Origin: Clostridia bacterium
GTDB lineage: Bacteria > Bacillota_A > Clostridia > Oscillospirales > CAG-272
Direction: 5' to 3'
Assembly (NCBI GenBank): GCA_017462125.1
Contig: JAFTRQ010000002.1
Location: 1-20,076 of the forward strand
DNA: 20,076 nucleotides
Shown: positions 1 through 7,121 of the stretch, in pieces
Layout of the letters: the number at the start of each line of letters is the position of its first letter
Position numbering within the stretch: position 1 is the stretch's first letter
Program-made: the position numbers and the translations under genes
The notes under the pieces: model-generated
The model's input: the letters and a program-made list of their open reading frames with translations, nothing else
Databases searched by the model: none
Told to the model about the DNA's origin: nothing

Positions 1-234
1 AGAGAGACGCATGCCTCCGGCGGCTTACTTTCTTTGAAAAGAAAGTAAGCAAAGAAACTTTCTATAAACCACGAATTTTTTCAAAATTCGTGGATGAAAA
101 GGATAAAATGGATACATAATAGCCATTTTTTGAAAGTTTTTTGGATTCTTAAGACCTTTTTTAAAAAAGGTCTTAAGCGGGGTGCAGGGGCAGAGCCCCG
201 CATCGCATCTCACCGACAAATCAAAATTTGAAAT
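1..234. repeat. Intergenic stretch of stacked palindromes
   Basis: No gene is supported here. The sequence is a string of perfect inverted repeats: 12-bp arms at 23-34/39-50, 11-bp arms at 69-79/83-93, a 30-bp perfect palindrome at 148-177 (cttaagacc with an A/T centre), and GCGGGG/CCCCGC at 177-182/196-201. Such stacks resemble dispersed intergenic repeats seen many times per genome in gut Clostridia; that family assignment is recall, not a search. A 64-codon minus-strand reading frame over it is only a translation of the repeats. Confidence 0.6.
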
Positions 235-278
235 AATGCAACAAAAACGGAGACCACGGTCTCCGTTTTTGTTGCATT
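235..278. terminator. Perfect 21-bp-arm hairpin terminator
   Basis: The arms 235-255 and 258-278 are exact reverse complements (core ACGGAGACC/GGTCTCCGT) with A/T-rich outer ends, giving a U-rich tract in either direction. It lies just after the stop codon of the minus-strand lipoprotein gene and most likely ends that operon. Confidence 0.85.
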
Positions 279-293
279 AATATTTTATTCATA

Positions 294-2306
294 TCACTCT
301 TTACTAAACACGATAAGAGAGGTAACAGCTGAGGTGTTTATTGCAAAGGATATCCTTGCATCACTTTCGGGAATGGCATTTGCAACAGGAGTTTGATATA
401 CGTATGTAAAGGATTGAAGGTTGTCGCCCGTTCCGACCTTTACGGTGAGCGTAGGCACATCTTCAATAAACTCTACTGTCAGATATAATACCAACTCTCC
501 CGAATTAAACGCGGTCTGCGGGAAAGAAAATCCGGTACCTCGCGCGTATTCGCCGATAACTCCGTCAGCGCTCATTTGCGCTATGCGGAATTCACCGCCG
601 CGAAGCAGAAAACCGTAGCTTCCGATAAGCACGTAAATACCCCCGTGGGAATCGTCAGCCATTTCAGACTTCATATTGATGCATATCGTTTTACCGTATC
701 CAAAGACTTGAGAGCCTGTGATATGAGGATTGGATGAATCGATGACTACACATCCGCTCTCATCGAAATCCAAATAATCATCGATACCAAAAACGTTATA
801 AACGTCATAAGTGAAAACGAATTCAACGGCTTCACCGTTTTCAAAGTGAACTATTCCTTTATGCGTGCCATTTGTAAGGTGCGCAAGCTTGTCGGCATCT
901 ACCGAGATACCGTTGGTTGTTTTGTTGAACTCCACCTCGGTGTCGTTCACAGTAAGCTTGGAGGGCTGAGCATTTCCGCTTATGGCGATATCAAATGATT
1001 CGTCAATATTCAACGTAAATGTGCTTGGTGCGAAGACCGTAAGTCTTGTAGCTCTGCCGGTCATGATCGCTCTTATATTGTATATTTCGTCCTCGGTTAC
1101 TCCGATAGACAGGAGATAATTCTCGGTCTTTTTCTGCAATGTGTTTCCTTCAAAGGCTTCAAGCTTATCTCTGAATTCCTTAAAGCGCGGCGCATAGTCG
1201 CCTTCCTTGGTATTGCGCATATGGTAGATTGAAAAGCTGGTGAATTCGTAATCATTGATCAGTATCTGTTCATCCACACCCAAAAGAGCATTGAGCAGAA
1301 ATGATACAGTTCCGGTTTTGTCTGCACCGCCGGTGCAATGGTAGTATATGGGATAGTTGTTCTCGTTTGCAAGGGTAGAGAAAAGCTTACGGAATGCCTG
1401 CTTGCCAACGGAACTGTCGGAAAAAGCATCTCCGTAGCTTCCAATCGGGATATAGATCAAGGACGCGCTCGGTATAGAGCTTTCGTCAAGATTTCCTGCT
1501 TCAGTGGGAGAGCGCAAATCGATCTCGGTTTTGATCTTCATCTCCTCACTCATATACGTTTTTCCAGCTTCGGTAAGATTACTGTCGTAAATATCTGCGG
1601 GGGTAAGTGAGCCTCCACGGTAAATAAGACCCTGAAGTGTCGTCTCACCGTTGTTTGTACTATATCCGCCAAGATCACGAACGTTATAAATTCCGTCCAC
1701 CTTCATAACTCGGGGGCCCAAGGACGTAGTCGAGAAGCTTGATTCTGCTACATCCATAATATCTTCTCCCCAATATGCGGTGACCTTAACGAAATATTCC
1801 GTTGATTTAAAAAGATTGTAAAACTCGCAAGATCTGTTGCTAGCCGCAACGTTTAAAACGCAGGCACCTGAAAAGTCGGGACTTGTTGCAATCTCCACGG
1901 AGAAGGCGGTCGCCATACCCGAAGGATATTCCCAGCTGACGACGATAGGCGCGTAAGGATTGTTCATAAATTTGAAATAGTCCTTTACGTTTGCCTTGAT
2001 TGCTTCAAGATAATTTTTGGCTTCTGTTACGTACGGATACTGTACTCCGATAGGTGATGTTATCATAAGCTCACAATCCTCCTCGCTTTCGCTTTCTTCA
2101 GCGATGTCGCTCTCAACAGATGAATCTTCGCTACCGTTTAAGCACGATGAGTCGGTTTCAAACACCGAGTCATTTTCGGTTGTAGTATGCCTTGCTTCGG
2201 TTATTGTTTCGACTTTGGGATTGTCGGTGTTATGGCCTGCGCATGAAGTAATGACAACCAATAATAAAGCGAGTAAAATTGCCAACAAGCCTGAAGTTTT
2301 TTTCAT
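294..2306 (-). CDS. Lipoprotein with tyrosine-phosphatase (Y_phosphatase3-like) domain
   Basis: The 670-residue protein starts with a lipoprotein signal (hydrophobic residues 7-19, lipobox ITSC, acylated Cys22), then a Ser/Thr/Glu-rich spacer (about 30-80) suited to holding the domain off the membrane. Residues 118-196 look like a fibronectin-III-type beta domain (VVSWEYPSG). Residues 205-420 match the bacterial tyrosine/dual-specificity phosphatase family: NVRDLGGY at 208-215, EIDLR at 261-265, and an active-site loop beginning H323-C324. The loop reads HCTGGADKTG, so the Arg expected in Cx5R is Lys330. The C-terminal 240 residues are beta-rich and unassigned. The ATG at 2306 has a weak SD (GGTG). 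It lies 28 nt after tldE and is probably cotranscribed. The substrate is unknown; catalysis may be weakened by the Lys. Confidence 0.85.
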   Translation of the reverse strand: MKKTSGLLAILLALLLVVITSCAGHNTDNPKVETITEARHTTTENDSVFETDSSCLNGSEDSSVESDIAEESESEEDCELMITSPIGVQYPYVTEAKNYLEAIKANVKDYFKFMNNPYAPIVVSWEYPSGMATAFSVEIATSPDFSGACVLNVAASNRSCEFYNLFKSTEYFVKVTAYWGEDIMDVAESSFSTTSLGPRVMKVDGIYNVRDLGGYSTNNGETTLQGLIYRGGSLTPADIYDSNLTEAGKTYMSEEMKIKTEIDLRSPTEAGNLDESSIPSASLIYIPIGSYGDAFSDSSVGKQAFRKLFSTLANENNYPIYYHCTGGADKTGTVSFLLNALLGVDEQILINDYEFTSFSIYHMRNTKEGDYAPRFKEFRDKLEAFEGNTLQKKTENYLLSIGVTEDEIYNIRAIMTGRATRLTVFAPSTFTLNIDESFDIAISGNAQPSKLTVNDTEVEFNKTTNGISVDADKLAHLTNGTHKGIVHFENGEAVEFVFTYDVYNVFGIDDYLDFDESGCVVIDSSNPHITGSQVFGYGKTICINMKSEMADDSHGGIYVLIGSYGFLLRGGEFRIAQMSADGVIGEYARGTGFSFPQTAFNSGELVLYLTVEFIEDVPTLTVKVGTGDNLQSFTYVYQTPVANAIPESDARISFAINTSAVTSLIVFSKE

Positions 2307-2334
2307 AAAAATTCACCAAAACTAATTATTGCAA

Positions 2335-3603
2335 TCAAACAATTTCAATTCCTTCAAATGCCGCCAGCTTAGGACCCATATATCTGCCTGTTTGTGTGCT
2401 TTCGTTTGAGAGCTTTACGGAGTTCAGCGCATCGGACAGCTTGCCCGAGATCGAAACGCTTGTCAGCGGGATCTTCTTTTCGCCGTCGAAATAGTAAGCC
2501 AAACGTACCTCGCCGCCAATGTAATTGCTGAAAATGTCCACCTGTAAGCCCGACATAGAGACACACTCGAAATAGGGCGCGCTTGCCAGAGCTTCGTCGG
2601 TGAGAGAGCCCGAGGCTACCTCATAGCAGAAAAGATTACCCGTTGCGGGCTTACCCAGATATTGCGCGAAGCGGTCACCGCCGAAATAAGAGCAGACCTT
2701 GCCGTCCTCGATGACCTTGGTGTCGGTCAGAGTAGTACCGTCGCTGTCAAAGAGTGCTGACGCGGTGCATCCCTTAAGCTGACCGCGCATCGTAACGCTG
2801 ATCTTGTCTCCTGCAGGCTCTTTTTGTACCGCGTCTCCCTCTGAGTAGGGATTGGAGCGCGTATAAACTGCGGAATAATCAAGGGAATGTGCAATCTCGC
2901 CAAAGAGCTGAGAAAGCTCCTCTGCGGGGAGAACTACGGGGCAAGAGAGCTTCTTTTCGGGAGCGTTGGCGCGTCCTCTGTCTCTGACCTCCCGCATTTT
3001 TGCTTCGATTTCAGCCTTGATCTTGTCAAAATCAAATTCGGAAGTGCGGATGGCCTCATAGAGCTCAACACTCTCTCCCTCATTCCAGGTGGGAATGGCT
3101 TCGATCATAGCGCTGTATTTGACCTCACGCTTGTCGATACCTCGGCTGTTTTTGACCGTTACGGTGTATTTGTTGATAAAGACCTCGAGTGCGTTGACAG
3201 AGCCCATACCAAGCATATCCGCAGAGAATACTGCCTCTGCCATTTTGGCGGCAACCGCCTTTGGCTCATAGTCGGCAAAATTGGACTCGATCGTACCGTC
3301 AAGGCATTCGTTTGCGGGCAACACATAGGCTTCATTGGAGATCAGAGCGGCTTTGGCTACCGCGCCCTCGATCTTTTCACGTGCCTCGTCCTCTGTGGTG
3401 GAGGCGTAGATCTTAAAGGATGCCTGTCCTTTTTTTCCGTCGTGGTCAAGATAGACCGTGACCGTGACCGCATCGGTGTCGGTGCATCTGACGGTCTCGA
3501 GCTTACTGTGCACGAAAAACAACTCGTAGGATTCGGTTCCCGTGCGATTGATCTTCCAATCCTGCGCAGAGGATTCATTTAAGAGCTTTTCAATATTTAT
3601 CAT
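2335..3603 (-). CDS. tldE: TldE/PmbA family protein, non-catalytic partner of TldD
   Basis: The 422-residue protein has the PmbA/TldE layout and lacks the HExxxH zinc motif, as expected for the TldE half of the TldD/TldE heterodimer, a cytosolic protease that degrades unfolded peptides and trims RiPPs such as microcin B17. Its C-terminal region (GGEVRLAYYFDGEK, ISGKLSDALNSV, GPKLAAFEGIEIV) is the typical family end. A GTG at 3612 would add three residues, but that GTG is part of the SD sequence GAGGTG lying 6 nt before the ATG at 3603, so the ATG is preferred. It follows tldD by 26 nt in the same operon. No RiPP precursor gene is visible nearby. Confidence 0.88.
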   Translation of the reverse strand: MINIEKLLNESSAQDWKINRTGTESYELFFVHSKLETVRCTDTDAVTVTVYLDHDGKKGQASFKIYASTTEDEAREKIEGAVAKAALISNEAYVLPANECLDGTIESNFADYEPKAVAAKMAEAVFSADMLGMGSVNALEVFINKYTVTVKNSRGIDKREVKYSAMIEAIPTWNEGESVELYEAIRTSEFDFDKIKAEIEAKMREVRDRGRANAPEKKLSCPVVLPAEELSQLFGEIAHSLDYSAVYTRSNPYSEGDAVQKEPAGDKISVTMRGQLKGCTASALFDSDGTTLTDTKVIEDGKVCSYFGGDRFAQYLGKPATGNLFCYEVASGSLTDEALASAPYFECVSMSGLQVDIFSNYIGGEVRLAYYFDGEKKIPLTSVSISGKLSDALNSVKLSNESTQTGRYMGPKLAAFEGIEIV

Positions 3604-3629
3604 TCTGTTCACCTCAAAATCAAGATTGC

Positions 3630-5033
3630 TTACGCAAGCTTACAGCGAAGCTTCAGTGCGGGTCCGCCGTCGGAGACGCGCACCCATTCCTTGTAGCCTT
3701 TACCACAGCCGCCGCTTCCGATGACCTTGAAATCGTCGGAGACCATAGAGATCGACTTCAGCACGTCGGGCACGTAGCCGCTCATAACCACGGGAGATAC
3801 GTAGTTGTCGGTGAGCTTGCCATCAATGATCTCGATGCCGTACTCTGCGGTGCACTGTATCTGCCAATTCTTGGGGTCTTCCATTCCGTTGTTGGTCTGG
3901 AAGAGCATATATCCGTGCTTGACCGAGGCGATCATATCTTCAAGCTTGTCAGTACCCGCCTCGAAGAAGGTGTTGGTCATACGGGAGTATGCCTTTCTCT
4001 TATAGGACTCACGTCTGCCGTTGCCCGTGGGCTCGGTGCCAAGCACCGATGCCGAAACAAGGTCGGAAATGCCCGAGACGAGAATGCCGTCCTTGATGAT
4101 CTGTGTGTCGTGAGCCAAAACGCCGTCGTCATCGAAGAAATAGGATGCTGTGGAGAGTGCGCTTGCCGCGCCGTCACGCATATTGCAGATGGGGGACGCT
4201 ACGTATTTGCCCACGTAGTCCTTCGCAAGAGCTCTGTCCTTGACGAACTGATCCATCTCAACACCGTGTCCGAATGCCTCGTGGGCGATCAGACCGCTGA
4301 TAGAGGGGTCTGTGATCACGTCGTAAACACCGGGGGTGATCGGCTTTGCCTTGGCAAGCTTACCGATCTTTTCCACAAGGGAATCGATCACGGCGGGGAA
4401 GTCTGCCATAGCGACGGACCACAAGTGACCGTATGAGCCGCCGTAGGTTTCCACCATTTTATCTCCGTCCTTGAGAATCAGATAGGATGTAATGTTGACC
4501 CAAGAATAATTTTGGTCAAGCTCTCGCTGCTTGGTGATAAAAAGCTTGGAGACAGTAAAGGAGGATGCGCCGACCACGCAGTTGACAAGACGCTCGTCAG
4601 ATGCGAGCGCTTTGTCGCGCATCTCGGTGCAGAATTTCAAAATCTCCTCGTCCGAAAGATCGCCGTCGTCGCTCTCGCGCGAAAACGATTCTACCATAGG
4701 CTCGTCCGCAGGGCAGGGAACGCTGACGGTATTGCCTGCGATGCTTTCATCGATACCGAGGCTGGCGATGATTTTTTCTGCAAGCGCGGCTTTATCGCCC
4801 GAAACGTCGTCCAACGAATACTCGAAAAATGCCTTGCCGTCGTGCATCTTTATCACAAAGCCGCACTCGGAGAGGTTGCCCTCACCGATGTTAGACGACC
4901 TTTTGTTAACGCTGACCGCCGTGCTCTTTACGTCGCTTCCAAGGATGCTGACGTATTGAAATCTTTCGGAAAGCGCGGCGATCAATGCCTTGCAATCTTC
5001 TCTTTTTGAATCTAAAAACTGTGAAAATTTCAT
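3630..5033 (-). CDS. tldD: TldD family zinc metalloprotease
   Basis: The 467-residue protein carries HEAFGHGVEMD with the zinc-binding pair His251/Glu252...His256, the HExxxH motif that defines TldD. Near the C terminus GSGGCGKGYKEW holds the conserved Cys expected as a further zinc ligand. Length is close to E. coli TldD. An open frame continues 40 codons upstream to 5153, but that part overlaps the regulator gene and is of low quality; the ATG at 5033 has an SD (GGAAGG) and starts MKFSQFL, so it is chosen. It begins 16 nt after the DtxR-like gene and precedes tldE, so the pair should form the TldD/TldE complex. Confidence 0.92.
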   Translation of the reverse strand: MKFSQFLDSKREDCKALIAALSERFQYVSILGSDVKSTAVSVNKRSSNIGEGNLSECGFVIKMHDGKAFFEYSLDDVSGDKAALAEKIIASLGIDESIAGNTVSVPCPADEPMVESFSRESDDGDLSDEEILKFCTEMRDKALASDERLVNCVVGASSFTVSKLFITKQRELDQNYSWVNITSYLILKDGDKMVETYGGSYGHLWSVAMADFPAVIDSLVEKIGKLAKAKPITPGVYDVITDPSISGLIAHEAFGHGVEMDQFVKDRALAKDYVGKYVASPICNMRDGAASALSTASYFFDDDGVLAHDTQIIKDGILVSGISDLVSASVLGTEPTGNGRRESYKRKAYSRMTNTFFEAGTDKLEDMIASVKHGYMLFQTNNGMEDPKNWQIQCTAEYGIEIIDGKLTDNYVSPVVMSGYVPDVLKSISMVSDDFKVIGSGGCGKGYKEWVRVSDGGPALKLRCKLA

Positions 5034-5049
5034 AATAACCCTTCCGTAA

Positions 5050-5421
5050 TTACTTTTTGCGTTCCTCGACGAATCTTTTGATCGCCTCAAAGCTCTTTTC
5101 GCTGATATGGTGCTCGATCTTGCAGGCGTCGTCTGCGGCGGTTTCTTCGTCAACGCCCAAATTTACAAGAAGTGTTGTCAAAAGCGTGTGGCGCTCATAC
5201 ATTCTGTTCGCCACCTCAAGACCGCTCTCCGTCAGCGTGATAAAGCCATGCTTGTCGATCTCGATATATCCCGCGTTTTTCAGAATTCCCATAGCTCGGC
5301 TTACGCTGGGCTTGCTGTAGCCCATATATTCGCCTACGTCGATCGAACGCACCGCGCCGGTCTTTTTATATAGCACGTGTATCGTTTCAAGATACATTTC
5401 GCCCGATTCCTGAATGTGCAT
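5050..5421 (-). CDS. DtxR/MntR-family metal-dependent transcriptional regulator
   Basis: This 123-residue protein has an N-terminal winged helix-turn-helix (about 24-56) and the dimerisation/metal region, without the SH3-like C-terminal domain of DtxR, so its size is that of MntR. The ligand positions read Met9, Glu12, His78, Cys100, Glu103 and His104. In the family, Met and Cys at the first and fourth of these positions are the DtxR/IdeR (iron) state, while MntR has Asp and Glu. Iron sensing is therefore inferred over manganese. AGGAGG lies 6 nt before the ATG. It heads the operon with tldD and tldE; whether it regulates them is not shown by an obvious operator. Confidence 0.9.
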   Translation of the reverse strand: MHIQESGEMYLETIHVLYKKTGAVRSIDVGEYMGYSKPSVSRAMGILKNAGYIEIDKHGFITLTESGLEVANRMYERHTLLTTLLVNLGVDEETAADDACKIEHHISEKSFEAIKRFVEERKK

Positions 5422-5452
5422 ACTTTACCTCCTAATTTATCATATTATATTA

Positions 5453-5481
5453 AGTATATCACATATATCGTGTAAATTCAA
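5453..5481 (-). promoter_or_regulatory. Sigma-70-type promoter of the DtxR-tldD-tldE operon
   Basis: Read on the minus strand: -35 TTGAAT (5476-5481), 17-nt spacer, -10 TATACT (5453-5458), about 30 nt before the DtxR-like ATG. The sequence around it is A/T-rich, and no clear DtxR-box palindrome was recognised. Confidence 0.7.
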
Positions 5482-5529
5482 GAGCATTTTATGATTTTTA
5501 ATACGTTTGCGGCGGATGACGGATGAATG

Positions 5530-5558
5530 TTGACAAAACCTCGGTATTGTGTTATAAT
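5530..5558 (+). promoter_or_regulatory. Perfect consensus sigma-70 promoter for the YitT-like gene
   Basis: TTGACA at 5530-5535, 17-nt spacer, TATAAT at 5553-5558. It sits inside an upstream extension of the next reading frame, which argues that translation starts at 5587 rather than 5527. It diverges from the DtxR operon promoter with about 50 nt between them. Confidence 0.85.
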
Positions 5559-5586
5559 GATGAGACTAAAAGGAGAGGAGAGGGAA

Positions 5587-6231
5587 ATGAAACGCAGGAT
5601 TCGAGACTTGATACCGCAAATAAGACTGAAAAATTGCATATTTTTGGTGCTTGGAAGCGCGATCCTTGCCTTCGGACTTTTTAACGTCCATTCTTTCTCG
5701 GGGGTTACCGAGGGCGGAACCTTGGGGCTGGTATTGCTTCTTGATCATTGGCTTCATATCTCGCCCGCCGTCACCTCTCTTGTTTTGAACGGAATCTGCT
5801 ATTTTATTGGTTGGAGAGCTCTTGGCAAGGATTTTATTGCGTACAGCGCTGTCTGTTGCCTCTCTTTTTCTCTGCTTTATTGGATTTTTGAACTCATTGG
5901 ACCGATTTATCCCGAAATTGCAAACCATAGGCTTGTTGCCGCGGTGGCGGGAGCTGTGTTCGTTGGTATTGGCGTCGGACTTTGTGTCAGATTTGGCGGC
6001 GCGCCTTGCGGGGATGATGCCCTGGCGATGAGTATTGCAAGCAAAACGAGGATCGGCATCAAGTGGGTCTATCTTATCTCCGATCTCGTTGTTTTATCAC
6101 TCTCCTTGACCTATATCCCGCTGAAAGACATTCTGTATTCGCTTTTGACCGTCGTTCTTTCGGGTCAGATCATCGGATTTGTTGAGGGAGCAGGGAAGCA
6201 TAGAAAAGACGAAAGACACCCGTCGGATTGA
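5587..6231 (+). CDS. YitT/YczE-like integral membrane protein
   Basis: The 214-residue hydrophobic protein has about five to six membrane segments (for example residues 17-36, 60-75, 85-103, 115-135, 160-180 and 185-200) and the family-like stretch LFNVHSFSGVTEGG in its N-terminal part. Full-length YitT proteins carry a soluble C-terminal DUF2179 domain, which is missing here, so it resembles the short YczE-like group. The ATG at 5587 follows a purine-rich SD (AGGAGAGGAGAGGG); an earlier in-frame ATG at 5527 precedes the promoter and is rejected. It forms a single-gene unit with its own promoter and terminator. The transported substrate, if any, is unknown. Confidence 0.8.
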   Translation: MKRRIRDLIPQIRLKNCIFLVLGSAILAFGLFNVHSFSGVTEGGTLGLVLLLDHWLHISPAVTSLVLNGICYFIGWRALGKDFIAYSAVCCLSFSLLYWIFELIGPIYPEIANHRLVAAVAGAVFVGIGVGLCVRFGGAPCGDDALAMSIASKTRIGIKWVYLISDLVVLSLSLTYIPLKDILYSLLTVVLSGQIIGFVEGAGKHRKDERHPSD

Positions 6232-6249
6232 ATCCGAAAGGGTGTCTTT
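6212..6249 (+). terminator. Intrinsic terminator overlapping the stop codon
   Basis: Arms AAAGACACCC (6212-6221) and GGGTGTCTTT (6240-6249) enclose a second stem TCGGATT/AATCCGA and are followed by gattttt. The last codons of the YitT-like gene lie in the 5' arm. Confidence 0.85.
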
Positions 6250-6354
6250 GATTTTTATAGCTCATTGATCAGAACGTCATAAGACTTGCGCTTCTTCTCT
6301 CGCAGTTTGTCGTCCTCCGCCTTTTGCATCTAAGAGGTCCGGCCTCTTTTACCT

Positions 6355-6807
6355 TCATTTCAGTAAAGGCTCATAATATTCCTTTTCAGCCTCTTTACGG
6401 GCATTGATCGCATCCTCAATGTTTGTAAACGTGCCGAAATCCATTAATTTTCCCTTAAAGCGAAGCCTTGCTCGCCATTTACCCGAGCGTCTGTCAAAAT
6501 ACACGCCCCGCGCACCGCTAGAATTGTTAACATTGGATCTATCACTTTGCAATTTGCTGATCTGAGTACCGTCTGTATAGCCCGCCTCGTTCCGCATTCT
6601 TTGGGTGGCATATTTTGCGGCACAGGCCTCGCACATACTGACACACGAGTCCTTCAGCTTATCTGTTGCCTTGTAGGTGAGAGCACCGCAATCGCAACGG
6701 CACTCCCAAAGCGGCACCGTCCTTGCGCCGCGAGGAGCGCGCTTGTCCGAGCGGCAGATCACCGTCACAGCGCCAAATCTTTGACCCGACAGATCATTTT
6801 CCTTCAT
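6355..6807 (-). CDS. AP2-domain DNA-binding protein with Cys-rich N-terminal module
   Basis: The 150-residue protein opens with DLSGQRFGAVTVI and a Cys cluster (Cys36, 38, 40, 55, 59, 62), the zinc-ribbon-like module common in phage-encoded AP2 proteins. It ends with an AP2/ERF-like domain at about 97-148: GARGVYFDRRSGKWRARLRF then GTF and an amphipathic helix. AP2 domains bind DNA and in bacteria usually sit in phage genes or beside HNH homing endonucleases; no HNH motif is seen. The frame extends 16 codons upstream, but the ATG at 6807 starts directly after the stop of the upstream small gene, so this start is chosen. It is probably a phage-derived orphan. Confidence 0.8.
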   Translation of the reverse strand: MKENDLSGQRFGAVTVICRSDKRAPRGARTVPLWECRCDCGALTYKATDKLKDSCVSMCEACAAKYATQRMRNEAGYTDGTQISKLQSDRSNVNNSSGARGVYFDRRSGKWRARLRFKGKLMDFGTFTNIEDAINARKEAEKEYYEPLLK

Positions 6808-6808
6808 T

Positions 6809-6964
6809 TCATATACTCCAATCCTCGTCGGTTGCCGTTTCTTCATATGCTTCATAGGTGCTTGCGGAATACCAAAGCCAAGTGGAATAAGCCAAAGCCG
6901 CCATACAGATCAGTATACCGATCACCGAGCGGGTAAACTTACGCATAAATTCCTTATCCGTCAT
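6809..6964 (-). CDS. Small single-pass membrane protein, unknown function
   Basis: This 51-residue protein has a basic N terminus (MRKFTR), one hydrophobic segment (about 12-32) and an acidic tail (EAYEETATDEDWSI). A longer start at 7018 lies inside the terminator hairpin and has no SD; the ATG at 6964 has GAAAGG upstream. Its stop codon is 1 nt from the AP2-gene ATG, so the two are probably translated together. No family is recognised. Confidence 0.5.
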   Translation of the reverse strand: MTDKEFMRKFTRSVIGILICMAALAYSTWLWYSASTYEAYEETATDEDWSI

Positions 6965-7013
6965 AGCGCAAAGCCTTTCTTCAAACTTGTATGGAAACAG
7001 CGACAGCAAAATC

Positions 7014-7078
7014 GGCAACCAAAGGGCGCAAGATCATTGTGCCCTTTGGTTGCCGCCCAACCCCGTAGGGTTGGGCGG
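7014..7078 (-). terminator. Double hairpin after the SipW-type surface protein gene
   Basis: Two stems lie side by side: 11-bp arms CCGCCCAACCC/GGGTTGGGCGG at 7053-7063/7068-7078, and 14-bp arms at 7014-7027/7041-7054 (GGCAACCAAAGGGC and its complement) extended by a G-U containing inner stem. They share 7053-7054, so only one can form fully at a time. They follow the minus-strand gene that ends at 7122. Confidence 0.75.
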
Positions 7079-7121
7079 TTGATAATAATTATCAATTATT
7101 ATTTTTTCTATGTCCTTAGCA

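Noticed and set aside
25..219. A 64-codon minus-strand frame at the left edge
   Set aside because: It lies entirely in palindromic intergenic repeats and has no SD.
2335..5033. A RiPP biosynthesis cluster around TldD/TldE
   Set aside because: No precursor peptide, modification enzyme or exporter is visible nearby; the pair alone is common in genomes without such clusters.
5453..5558. A possible DtxR operator in the divergent promoter region
   Set aside because: The region is A/T-rich with loose symmetry but no convincing dyad was found.
6255..6329. A 24-codon minus-strand frame (MQKAEDDKLREKKRKSYDVL and on)
   Set aside because: Its coding style looks natural and it may be the tail of a lost gene, but an in-frame stop precedes the ATG and there is no SD, so it is not called.
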